Assembly: GCA_947561715.1 (NCBI GenBank)
Contig: OX387197.1
Coordinates: 7,871,001-7,935,000 of the forward strand
Reading direction: 5' to 3'
From: Ascidia mentula
Taxonomy: Eukaryota > Chordata > Ascidiacea > Phlebobranchia > Ascidiidae
Length of the DNA stretch: 64,000 nt
In this document: piece after piece, positions 37,681 through 49,499 of the stretch
Numbering within the stretch: the first letter of the stretch is position 1
Layout of the letters: each line of letters opens with the position of its first letter
The notes under the pieces: generated by a model
The model's input: only the letters and a program-made list of their open reading frames with translations
The model's database searches: none
Told to the model about the DNA's origin: nothing
Program-made: the position numbers and the translations under genes

Positions 37681-38699
37681 TTATAACTTCGAATTATAAT
37701 TTCTTTTCGAGAAACGTCTGCAATTTTCTCAGCCAACGTAAAATCTGCGTAAATTTAATGTTTACTTTGATAAGCAAAGTTGTGATTGTTTTCATTACAA
37801 GTAGTCAGGCGTCCCTTCAACCGTGCAGGTTTCGATCGTTTATGCAGTTTATTAGGCGTCTGGTTGTCCCTGGGCTTTTTTCTCATTAGATGCCCAGCTG
37901 CGACTCGACCTACATTGCAAGTTATTTTTGCGTTGCCCCACTGTGTTGGAAATTAACTAGTGCGTCGTAACAGTGTTGGTGATGGTTTTACAAGGCTGTT
38001 AGCCACTATTTCAATTTACAAAAACGTCATGCAATATTGAACATGTTTTGTGAACAAAAAAAAAAAACAATAAAAGCCTGTTTCGAACAGTTCCAAAATG
38101 TTCCGCACGTAGATCTCATTTGAATTCCCGTTTGAAAAATGCATGCAAACCAAATTTAGTTTTGATTTAACAACGAAATGCAAGTTGGTTTGGGTTCCGC
38201 CAATAAATTACTAAAATATCACACCACTTATGTTTATCAATAAAATTGTTACATAATTACGTCATAGATTTACAATAATAACAATCCACGAACTGCATGT
38301 TGCTATTCGAAAGTTTAAAGGTGTTATTTGTGTGAAAAGCAGTTTATTTTAATGTCAAGTTTACGCTAATTATGCGTAAATTGAATATTTACTTTGAAGT
38401 AAAGTAAAATTGTAATTGTTTTTATAATATTTAACAGAACAACGAACACTAAGGCGTGTTTCGAAACAATTCCAAAATGGATCGCACGAACATCAGTTAT
38501 TTACAAGTAATCATGTTTCCCAACAACCAGGGCGTTGGAAACGCAAATTTTGGTTTCGAATTATAATTTCTTTTCGAATAACGTTTGCAATTTTCTCAGC
38601 CGACGATAAATCTGCGTAAATTTAATGTTTACTTTGAAGTAAAGCAAAGTGGTGATTGTTTTCATTACAAGTAATCGGGCGTCCCTTCAACCGTGCAGG

Positions 38700-39562
38700 C
38701 AGTGTTGCCAGGTAAAATTTTCTAAAACCGCCCAACGCCTTGCCAAAACTAGCCCAAAAACCGTCCAAACAAGACATTTCTGAAACAAGCCCAAAACCAG
38801 CCCAATTTTACTCTGACTTAGCTTGAAATCGACAACTGTTAGTGAATTGTCGCACTCAGTAGCTTTAACCTACCGCGGTTACGTTTTTTCACATTTGGTT
38901 CTGACCATGGCGCTACCTATTACGTTTTCTTTAATTGCAAGGAGCATTAATACATAGCAAAAACATTGCAATATTTGATGAATTTGGGTCATAATATAAC
39001 TAAAACTAACAACTTTAAAAAACGCAATCAATTAAAACATGTATTTTTACAACTACAAAATCTCGTACATCTGTATTCCGTAGTTTCGTCATACGCGTGT
39101 GTAAAGCGATCAAACGTGGAAGCTGTAAGCATTATGGCAAAAAAATTTACCCACTACGAAAGACCTCTTGACTGCATTGTTTTCTCAAGCAATCCTTAGT
39201 TCATTGGTTACTATATTTTTTAAATTTGTTTGCAAAAATAAAATTTTCTCAGCACCATTGCTGCTTTGCAAAAACGACTCCAGTTGCATGGTTCAAGTTT
39301 CTGTCGCACCCACCCACTGCGTGTTTCTCTGAACGCATTATTACTCTCTGCGCCGTACGATTGTTTCGTTTGTCGGGAAATGAACGCATTGGTTTACTCT
39401 TGGTATGAGACATTAGTGCCAGAATGCGTGATTATAGGGGTTGAAAATGTCATTGGCGAACCCGCCCAATAAACCGCAACCCGCAACTCGTAAAAATAAC
39501 CCGCAACTCGATGTTGAAAACCAGCCCAATTGGGCGGGAATACCGCCACCCTGGCAACCCTG
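38700..39562. mobile_element. hAT-type MITE, copy 1 (863 bp)
   Basis: Ends CAGTGTTGCCAGG and CCTGGCAACCCTG form imperfect terminal inverted repeats of the hAT kind. The 8-bp target duplication CGTGCAGG is at 38692-38699 and 39563-39570. Subterminal regions are rich in GCCCAA and its complement, likely transposase-binding repeats. The interior encodes no transposase, so the element is non-autonomous. Confidence 0.85.
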
Positions 39563-40447
39563 CGTGCAGGTTTCGATCGTTTATGCAGTTTATTAGGCGT
39601 CTGGTTGTCCCTGGGCTTTTTTCTCTTAAGTTTTAAATGCCCAGCTGCGACTCGACCTACATTGCAAGTTATTTTTGCGTTGCCCCACTGTGTGGGAAAT
39701 TAACTAGTGCGTCGTAACAGTGTTGGTGATGGTTTTACAAGGCTGTTAGCCACTATTTCAATTTACAAAAACGTCATGCAATATTGAACATGTTTTGTGA
39801 ACAAAAGAAAAAAAACAATAAAAGCCTGTTTCGAACAGTTCCAAAATGTTCCGCACGTAGATCTCATTTGAATTCCCGTTTGAAAAATGCATGCAAACCA
39901 AATTTAGTTTTGATTTAACAACGAAATGCAAGTTGGTTTGGGTTCCGCCAATAAATTACTAAAATATCACACCACTTATGTTTATCAATAAAATTGTTAC
40001 ATAATTACGTCATAGATTTACAATAATAACAATCCACGAACTGCATGTTGCTATTCGAAAGTTTAAAGTTGTTATTTGTGTGAAAAGCAGTTTATTTTAA
40101 TGTCAAGTTTACGCTAATTATGCGTAAATTGAATATTTACTTTGAAGTAAAGTAAAATTGTAATTGTTTTTATAATATTTAACAGAACAACGAACACTAA
40201 GGCGTGTTTCGAAACAATTCCAAAATGGATCGCACGAACATCAGTTATTTACAAGTAATCATGTTTCCCAACAACCAGGGCGTTGGAAACGCAAATTTTG
40301 GTTTCGAATTATAATTTCTTTTCGAATAACGTTTGCAATTTTCTCAGCCGACGATAAATCTGCGTAAATTTAATGTTTACTTTGAAGTAAAGCAAAGTGG
40401 TGATTGTTTTCATTACAAGTAATCGGGCGTCCCTTCAACCGTGCAGG

Positions 40448-41310
40448 CAGTGTTGCCAGGTAAAATTTTCTAAAACCGCCCAACGCCTTGCCAAAACTAG
40501 CCCAAAAACCGTCCAAACAAGACATTTCTGAAACAAGCCCAAAACCAGCCCAATTTTACTCTGACTTAGCTTGAAATCGACAACTGTTAGTGAATTGTCG
40601 CACTCAGTAGCTTTAACCTACCGCGGTTACGTTTTTTCACATTTGGTTCTGACCATGGCGCTACCTATTACGTTTTCTTTAATTGCAAGGAGCATTAATA
40701 CATAGCAAAAACATTGCAATATTTGATGAATTTGGGTCATAATATAACTAAAACTAACAACTTTAAAAAACGCAATCAATTAAAACATGTATTTTTACAA
40801 CTACAAAATCTCGTACATCTGTATTCCGTAGTTTCGTCATACGCGTGTGTAAAGCGATCAAACGTGGAAGCTGTAAGCATTATGGCAAAAAAATTTACCC
40901 ACTACGAAAGACCTCTTGACTGCATTGTTTTCTCAAGCAATCCTTAGTTCATTGGTTACTATATTTTTTAAATTTGTTTGCAAAAATAAAATTTTCTCAG
41001 CACCATTGCTGCTTTGCAAAAACGACTCCAGTTGCATGGTTCAAGTTTCTGTCGCACCCACCCACTGCGTGTTTCTCTGAACGCATTATTACTCTCTGCG
41101 CCGTACGATTGTTTCGTTTGTCGGGAAATGAACGCATTGGTTTACTCTTGGTATGAGACATTAGTGCCAGAATGCGTGATTATAGGGGTTGAAAATGTCA
41201 TTGGCGAACCCGCCCAATAAACCGCAACCCGCAACTCGTAAAAATAACCCGCAACTCGATGTTGAAAACCAGCCCAATTGGGCGGGAATACCGCCACCCT
41301 GGCAACCCTG
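40448..41310. mobile_element. hAT-type MITE, copy 2 (863 bp)
   Basis: Same ends, length and CGTGCAGG duplication as copy 1. It spread by amplification of the host unit, not by separate insertion, because all three sit at the same place in the unit. Confidence 0.85.
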
Positions 41311-42195
41311 CGTGCAGGTTTCGATCGTTTATGCAGTTTATTAGGCGTCTGGTTGTCCCTGGGCTTTTTTCTCTTAAGTTTTAGATGCCCAGCTGCGACT
41401 CGACCTACATTGCAAGTTATTTTTGCGTTGCCCCACTGTGTTGGAAATTAACTAGTGCGTCGTAACAGTGTTGGTGATGGTTTTACAAGGCTGTTAGCCA
41501 CTATTTCAATTTACAAAAACGTCATGCAATATTGAACATGTTTTGTGAACAAAAGAAAAAAAACAATAAAAGCCTGTTTCGAACAGTTCCAAAATGTTCC
41601 GCACGTAGATCTCATTTGAATTCCCGTTTGAAAAATGCATGCAAACCAAATTTAGTTTTGATTTAACAACGAAATGCAAGTTGGTTTGGGTTCCGCCAAT
41701 AAATTACTAAAATATCACACCACTTATGTTTATCAATAAAATTGTTACATAATTACGTCATAGATTTACAATAATAACAATCCACGAACTGCATGTTGCT
41801 ATTCGAAAGTTTAAAGTTGTTATTTGTGTGAAAAGCAGTTTATTTTAATGTCAAGTTTACGCTAATTATGCGTAAATTGAATATTTACTTTGAAGTAAAG
41901 TAAAATTGTAATTGTTTTTATAATATTTAACAGAACAACGAACACTAAGGCGTGTTTCGAAACAATTCCAAAATGGATCGCACGAACATCAGTTATTTAC
42001 AAGTAATCATGTTTCCCAACAATCAGGGCGTTGGAAACGCAAATTTTGGTTTCGAATTATAATTTCTTTTCGAATAACGTTTGCAATTTTCTCAGCCGAC
42101 GATAAATCTGCGTAAATTTAATGTTTACTTTGAAGTAAAGCAAAGTGGTGATTGTTTTCATTACAAGTAATCGGGCGTCCCTTCAACCGTGCAGG

Positions 42196-43058
42196 CAGTG
42201 TTGCCAGGTAAAATTTTCTAAAACCGCCCAACGCCTTGCCAAAACTAGCCCAAAAACCGTCCAAACAAGAAATTTCTGAAACAAGCCCAAAACCAGCCCA
42301 ATTTTACTCTGACTTAGATTGAAATCGACAACTGTTAGTGAATTGTCGCACTCAGTAGCTTTAACCTACCGCGGTTACGTTTTTTCACATTTGGTTCTGA
42401 CCATGGCGCTACCTATTACGTTTTCTTTAATTGCAAGGAGCATTAATACATAGCAAAAACATTGCAATATTTAATGAATTTGGGTCATAATATAACTAAA
42501 ACTAACAACTTTAAAAAACGCAATCAATTAAAACATGTATTTTTACAACTACAAAATCTCGTACATCTGTATTCCGTAGTTTCGTCATACGCGTGTGTAA
42601 AGCGATCAAACGTGGAAGCTGTAAGCATTATGGCAAAAAAATTTACCCACTACGAAAGACCTCTTGACTGCATTGTTTTCTCAAGCAATCCTTAGTTCAT
42701 TGGTTACTATATTTTTTAAATTTGTTTGCAAAAATAAAATTTTCTCAGCACCATTGCTGCTTTGCAAAAACGACTCCAGTTGCATGGTTCAAGTTTCTGT
42801 CGCACCCACCCACTGCGTGTTTCTCTGAACGCATTATTACTCTCTGCGCCGTACGATTGTTTCGTTTGTCGGGAAATGAACGCATTGGTTTACTCTTGGT
42901 ATGAGACATTAGTGCCAGAATGCGTGATTATAGGGGTTGAAAATGTCATTGGCGAACCCGCCCAATAAACCGCAACCCGCAACTCGTAAAAATAACCCGC
43001 AACTCGATGTTGAAAACCAGCCCAATTGGGCGGGAATACCGCCACCCTGGCAACCCTG
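42196..43058. mobile_element. hAT-type MITE, copy 3 (863 bp)
   Basis: Same as copies 1 and 2 with a few substitutions (for example aagaaatttctg for aagacatttctg near 42269). Confidence 0.85.
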
Positions 43059-44070
43059 CGTGCAGGTTTCGATCGTTTATGCAGTTTATTAGGCGTCTGG
43101 TTGTCCCTGGGCTTTTTTCTCTTAAGTTTTAAATGCCCAGCTGCGACTCGACCTACATTGCAAGTTATTTTTGCGTTGCCCCACTGTGTTGGAAATTAAC
43201 TAGTGCGTCGTAACAGTGTTGGTGATGGTTTTACAAGGCTGTTAGCCACTATTTCAATTTACAAAAACGTCATGCAATATTGAACATGTTTTGTGAACAA
43301 AAGAAAAAAAACAATAAAAGCCTGTTTCGAACAGTTCCAAAATGTTCCGCACGTAGATCTCATTTGAATTCCCGTTTGAAAAATGCATGCAAACCAAATT
43401 TAGTTTTGATTTAACAACGAAATGCAAGTTGGTTTGGGTTCCGCCAATAAATTACTAAAATATCACACCACTTATGTTTATCAATAAAATTGTTACATAA
43501 TTACGTCATAGATTTACAATAATAACAATCCACGAACTGCATGTTGCTATTCGAAAGTTTAAAGTTGTTATTTGTGTGAAAAGCAGTTTATTTTAATGTC
43601 AAGTTTACGCTAATTATGCGTAAATTGAATATTTACTTTGAAGTAAAGTAAAATTGTAATTGTTTTTATAATATTTAACAGAACAACGAACACTAAGGCG
43701 TGTTTCGAAACAATTCCAAAATGGATCGCACGAACATCAGTTATTTACAAGTAATCATGTTTCCCAACAACCAGGGCGTTGGAAACGCAAATTTTGGTTT
43801 CGAATTATAATTTCTTTTCGAATAACGTTTGCAATTTTCTCAGCCGACGATAAATCTGCGTAAATTTAATGTTTACTTTGAAGTAAAGCAAAGTTGTGAT
43901 TGTTTTCATTACAAGTAAACAGGCGTCCCTTCAACCGTGCAGGTTTCGATCGTTTATGCAGTTTATTAGGCGTCTGGTTGTCCCTGGGCTTAGATGCCCA
44001 GCTGCGACTCGACCTACATTGCAAGTTGTTTTTGCGTTGCCCCACTGTGTTGGAATTTAACTAGTGCGTC

Positions 44071-44484
44071 GTAACAGTGTTGGTGTTAGTTATTTAAAGC
44101 TGTTAGCTGTTTAAAAAAAAATGAAAATTTTTTGTATAAAACGCATAAGAACGAAAGCTGAAGCGCATTTCGAAACCGCACCAAAGATCAGTGTTAGTCA
44201 AGCAAATAAGCCGTACCAGAAAAAGAATAATTCAGCGCCGCGGCAGTAGTGCAATTGTTATTATTTCTGGGTAGATTGAGCCCTGATGATATTTGAATGA
44301 AAAATCTTTTAACAGTTTATTTTATTTTTTTTTTTTTAAATTGACGCTTTATTCTGTAACCAATAGTTATTCACTCTAATGAAAGAAGGTTTTATGTCAA
44401 ATTATTTTCGGCTACATTGATTTCAAAGTCTTTGTTCGGCACAGTTTTTCTTTGTCAAAGTTACGTGGTTCAGCGGAGGGCGAA
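44071..44484. other. region upstream of the recombinase gene
   Basis: Single-copy A+T-rich sequence between the end of the satellite-derived units and the first ATG. It would include the promoter. No definite site was seen. Confidence 0.3.
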
Positions 44485-47400
44485 ATGGACAATTTCAGAA
44501 GGAGAAAGTTGTTTGCCAAGTAAGCTTAATTAACTTTTTTTTTTGAAAAAATGCTTGTTCTTTAATTTTAACTTTTGTGTGTTTTAAGTTGATGTTAAGT
44601 TTTGGTAGTGATGTATCGAAGCTTCGGTTAACCGAATTTATTTAAAAAATTTTATCAACAATAGCGTGTGGACCGCATGAAAAATTTTTAATACTATGAA
44701 GATCACAGTCTTTTGTGCGAAAAATCTTTTTTCTATAATTGTGTTTCACACATGACGTAACAATTAGCTATTACGAATGCGAGTTATTTATGTAAGTCGT
44801 AGCATTTACGATGCAGTTGATTGGTGACCGCGGTCAAACACATTTCGTTGCGATACACTTATAGGTGTTTAAAAAACTCAACAATAATGTAATGTACATG
44901 TTCTGTGCTTATTCTTCACCATTTTTTTGAACATTCTATGACCCGGAACATCATTAAATTAACACTTGTATGCAGCGCCCAGAGAAACAGCGAATAATTA
45001 GTGTCTGAATGAATCAATAGGTTTACAAGATTTTATACTGTTGTTTTTGTTTTTTTCAGGAAAGCAAAAAAAGACCAAAGGTTAGAGTTTGCTAATGTCT
45101 TGTGTTATGTAACAAAGATTTTACCACTTCACTAATTTGCAGAAAAAAAATTGAGCGATATCACCATAAAAGGAGAAAAGACCGCAAACACTCAAAAAAA
45201 ATGTTCAACCCAGAAAGCAACATAAAAAGTATGCTTTATAAGTTACATAAATTTTATTCTAGGTTAGTCAATTAAAAACTAAAGTAAAATACGTGTAAAA
45301 TTTTTGGATATGCCTTCAGTAACGTTTAATATACTTTGTAGAATCATCAAGTGGTTTGAGGGAATGCCATGCATGTGATAAGCTGTATAAAAATGTCACA
45401 TACCACTACAAAACATACCATCCAGACATGGACAAGTCAGAATTCCTGTATGCCAGTAGGGCGAAGAAAAACAGAATTGGAAAGTATCAAAATTTTGAGG
45501 GACACTTCTGTCCCATTTGCGGAAGGGCAGTAAAGAATTTATCTAAGCATTATGAAAATTTACATAAAACAATCGACACCAAATCCAAGCAATTTCAAAC
45601 TCTTGTTGCAAAGACCCAGATTGGTTCTTTGCAATCTGTAATAACTAAATATGAGGAGCACTTATCAAAGTTTGGAGTAGGGAAACGCAAAAGAGTTGAC
45701 AAGGCAGTGGCCCACTCAAATGCCAACCAAATAAGAACTTTAATACCAACTATTGAAGTATTTAAAAACCCCCAAAAGATTTTTGAAAATTTAGAGCAAC
45801 ATTTGAAAGGTGAAGGTCAAGTTTCATCGAAAGTTGCATATTTGTCTACATTACTGAATTTCCTTAGATTTTACAAAAACAATCAGTTTGATTTGATTTC
45901 CGAGAAATGTTTAAATTTAGTGCATTCGGAAACAATGGACCTGCATGCACGCATAAACAAAGAGAAAAAGAGAAGAGAATTTTACACTAAAGAAAAATCC
46001 AGAAAGAAGTTGTCCAACATAAAATCAAATGCATATAATGCCATACTACAGTACGAAAAAAGCGAAGAATTCAAGAGAGTTGCAAGAATTAGAGCCATGT
46101 CTGAATCCCAAGTTGGAAACGAAAACCTGCAACTATTGTATGGGGATATTTTCTGCAGGGTGATATGCAGACTAGGCTGTAGACCATCTGTAATGATTGG
46201 TCTCCTCATTAGAGAGCTCCAGGACTATGAAAAAACTGACGAGGGCAATTACTCAATTCTGGTGGTGGACCAGAAGGACAAGCAACCGGCGTGCATTGTT
46301 TTAAATGCACTTGAATTACAAGACATTGAAACCACCAGTAAATTGGCTTGGATGTATCACAAGATAAAACCTACAGGGCAGTCACCAGTTTTTCCAACAA
46401 CGTCAGCAAGAAACTTAGCAGCAACAGGCTCATTTAAAATGACAAATGCAGAATTTTCAAAAATTTTTAAAAAGGTTATTCCTTTTGTGTTTGAAAACAC
46501 ATCTTTAACGGCGACTGAAGTACGAAAACTCATACACACATGGATGGCAGATGAGCCAAAAGAGGTTCAAATTGCTGTGGCAAAAGCCTCTGGTCATTCA
46601 CTTGCTGTTGCTGACCAAGTATATAATGTACAACACCCACACAGAAGGGTTGAAAAGGCTCGACTGTTGTTGGAGGCTCGTGCCTCTACATCTGGTAAGT
46701 GTTGTGTGTGATTTGTATTATATTAAATATATTTCTTCAGTGAATGGTTAACTTTTTATTTGTTTTTGACAGATGTTCAACCAGCACCATCACAACAACA
46801 AGATGATTTGCAAGGTTTGCACTATTGATTGCCTCTGTATAGTTAAATGTTTAAAGACAAAATAAAATATGGTTAACCTTTCAATTGTTTTTGACAGATG
46901 TTCAACCAGCACCATCACAACAACAAGATGATTTGCAAGGTTTGCACTATTGATTGCCTCTGTATAGTTAAATGTTTAAAGACAAAATAAAATGTGGTTA
47001 ACCTTTCAATTGTTTTTGACAGATGTTCAACCAGCACCATCACAACAACAAGATGATTTGCAAGGTTTGCACTATTGATTGCCTCTGTATAGTTAAATGT
47101 TTAAAGACAAAATAAAATATGGTTAACCTTTCAATTGTTTTTGACAGATGTTCAACCAGCACCATCACAACAAGATGATTTGCAAGGTTTGCACTATTGA
47201 TTGCCTCTGCATAGTTAAGTGTTTAAAGACAAAATAAAATGTGGTTAACCTTTCAATTGTTTTTGACAGATGTTCAACCAGCACCATCACAACAACAAGA
47301 TGATTTGCAAGGTTTGCACTATTGATTGCCTCTGTATAGTTAAATGTTTAAAGACAAAATAAAATGTGGTTAACCTTTTGATTGTTTTTGATAGATGTTC

Positions 47401-48121
47401 AACCAGCACCATCACAACAACAAGATGATTTGCAAGGTTTGCACTATTGATTGCCTCTGTATAGTTAAATGTTTAAAGACAAAATAAAATGTGGTTAACC
47501 TTTCAATTGTTTTTGACAGATGTTCAACCAGCACCATCACAACAACAAGATGATTTGCAAGGTTTGCACTATTGATTGCCTCTGTATAGTTAAATGTTTA
47601 AAGACAAAATAAAATGTGGTTAACCTTTTGATTGTTTTTGACAGATGTTCAACCAGCACCATCACAACAACAAGATGATTTGCAAGGTAATGAATACGAA
47701 CAAATTACTAAAATATTGTTAAAGTGTTTATCTTTGTCTGGCTTTTTGTTTTGTAGAGGTCAAGTTTATTCGAGTAGTGTTCTTGGATGATGGTGAATGC
47801 CTTGACATCTACCGGATTACAGATTTGAAAACGGAAGGCCGAAAGAAAATAAAACACTTTGAAGAAATAAAGGTGAAAGATTTGTGCTTCGCTCGCTGGC
47901 CTGGAAACAAACTGTTTTACAAGGCAGGGAGAATTGCCAAAGATGAAGGTAAAATGAATTATCAGTTCTAATTTTGTTAAGCATAATAGAATCATGAGTT
48001 GTTTTTGAATGCTGGGAAACAGTACATAATTTAAGCTTTTTTTCTGTGAACAGGTCGGTCAAGCTGCACACATTCTGATTCAGAGGCCTCAAATATGTCC
48101 CCATCAAAACCAAAAAGCTAA
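44485..48121 (+). CDS. Crypton-like tyrosine recombinase with zinc fingers and repeated exons
   Basis: Exons 44485-44519, 45060-45080, 45143-45228, 45342-46694, then eight tandem small exons (46773-47686), 47757-47948 and 48054-48121 join in frame to 695 aa if all are used. A basic N terminus is followed by two C2H2-type fingers (C56, C59, H69, H74 and C104, C107, H117, H122). A helical region leads into a tyrosine-recombinase-like core: R328 (RLGCRPSVMIGLL), K359 (VDQKDKQ), R442 (TATEVRKLIHTW), H466 (ASGHSL) and Y475 (DQVYNV). The first His of the usual HxxR box is Thr here. The small exons add copies of DVQPAPSQQQDDLQ. The next exon (FIRVVFLDDGECLDIYRI ... FARWPGNKLFYKAG) resembles a Tudor/agenet barrel. 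Such enzymes move Crypton elements by DNA strand exchange; a domesticated role is equally possible. Exons 1-3 are short and less certain. Confidence 0.7.
46741..47695 (+). repeat. eight tandem copies of a 42-nt exon, 125-bp period
   Basis: Exons at 46773, 46898, 47023, 47148, 47270, 47395, 47520 and 47645 each carry an acceptor (GACAG; GATAG in copy 6), a 42-nt exon of phase 1-1 and a donor. Copy 4 lacks one CAA and is 39 nt, still in frame. The first seven donors read GTTTGC; the last reads GTAATG, a better donor, and leads into the next unique exon. Any number of copies can be spliced in without changing the frame. Confidence 0.85.
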
Positions 48122-48204
48122 CAATGAAATGCAATTTCAGCCTTTGATTAATGTTGTTAGTTTACATTAACGTTTTTGAGTGTGAATGGTCTGATTATTT
48201 CTGT

Positions 48205-49440
48205 CAAGTGTTATGCTGTAAATGACTTAGTTTACTTAAAATTGCCTTCAAATGCTTTAATATTTCTGCTGGTACCAAGTGTACGCTGTGAATGACTTTG
48301 TTCACTTATAGAAAAATTGCCTTCAAATGCTTTAATATTTCTACTGGTACCAAGTGTTTGCTGTAAATGACTTAGTTTACTTAAAATTGCCTTCAAATAC
48401 TTTAATATTTCTGCTGGTACCAAGTGTTTGCTGTAAATGACTTAGTTTACTTAAAATTGCCTTCAAATGCTTTAATATTTCTGCTGGTACCAAGTGTTTG
48501 CTGTAAATGACTTTGTTCACTTAAAATTGCCTTCAAATGCTTTAATATTTCTGCTGGTACCAAGTGTTTGCTGTAAATGACTTTGTTCACTTAAAATTGC
48601 CTTCAAATGCTTTAATATTTCTGCTGGTACCAAGTGTTTGCTGTAAATGACTTTGTACACTTAAAATTGCCTTCAAATGCTTTAATATTTCTGCTGGTAC
48701 CAAGTGTTTGCTGTAAATGACTTTGTTCACTTAAAATTGCCTTCAAATGCTTTAATATTTCTGCTGGTACCAAGTGTTTGCTGTAAATGACTTTGTTCAC
48801 TTAAAATTGCCTTCAAATGCTTTAATATTTCTGCTGATACCAAGTGTTTGCTGTAAATGACTTTGTTCACTTAAAATTGCCTTCAAATGCTTTAATATTT
48901 CTGCTGGTACCAAGTGTTTGCTGTAAATGACTTTGTTCACTTAAAATTGCCTTCAAATGCTTTAATCTTTCTGCTGGTACCAAGTGTTTGCTGTAAATGA
49001 CTTTGTTCACTTAAAATTGCCTTCAAATGCTTTAATGTTTCTGCTGATACCAAGTGTACGCTGTAAATGACTTTGTTCACTTAAAATTGCCTTCAAATGC
49101 TTTAATATTTCTGCTGGTACCAAGTGTTTGCTGTAAATGACTTTGTTCACTTAAAATTGCCTTCAAATGCTTTAATCTTTCTGCTGGTACCAAGTGTTTG
49201 CTGTAAATGACTTTGTTCACTTAAAATTGCCTTCAAATGCTTTAATGTTTCTGCTGGTACCAAGTGTACGCTGTAAATGACTTTGTTCACTTATAGAAAA
49301 ATTGCCTTCAAATGCTTTAATATTTCTGCTGGTACCAAGTGTTTGCTGTAAATGACTTTGTTCACTTTTATAGAAAGTCCTTCAAATGCTTTCATAATTT
49401 TGCTAGTACTGAGTGTTATGCTGTACATTAATTTTCTTTA
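48205..49440. repeat. 60-bp satellite, about 19 copies
   Basis: The unit contains cttcaaatgctttaatattt, ctgctggtaccaagtgt and ttgctgtaaatgac. Period 60 is nearly constant from about 48230 to 49370; two units are longer by a tatag insertion (near 48309 and 49292). Units at both edges are degenerate. It starts about 85 bases after the recombinase stop codon. Confidence 0.9.
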
Positions 49441-49499
49441 TTCACTTTCCATCAAATAAAGTCTTTACGCTTAATAGTTCTGATGTATTTACATAATTT

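Larger units (their letters stand above)
37681..44070. repeat. three 1748-bp units: diverged satellite dimer plus hAT MITE
   Basis: The units repeat at exactly 1748 bases (for example 38700, 40448, 42196) and are nearly identical. The non-MITE part, about 885 bases, resembles two diverged 423-bp monomers: it shares aagttggtttgggttcc and aaagcagtttattt with the neighbouring satellite. Partial units without MITE flank the array on both sides (empty sites 37822-37829 and 43936-43943). Confidence 0.9.

Noticed and set aside
38966..42968. Identical frames of 60-77 codons in the 1748-bp units
   Set aside because: They lie within a non-autonomous hAT element; none resembles a transposase.
48232..48800. 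Minus-strand repeat peptide from the 60-bp array
   Set aside because: The 20-codon period gives an open frame by arithmetic, but indels and stops break it and no gene structure surrounds it.
48205..49440. CRISPR-like regular array
   Set aside because: The units are contiguous tandem copies with no variable spacers, in a eukaryotic context.
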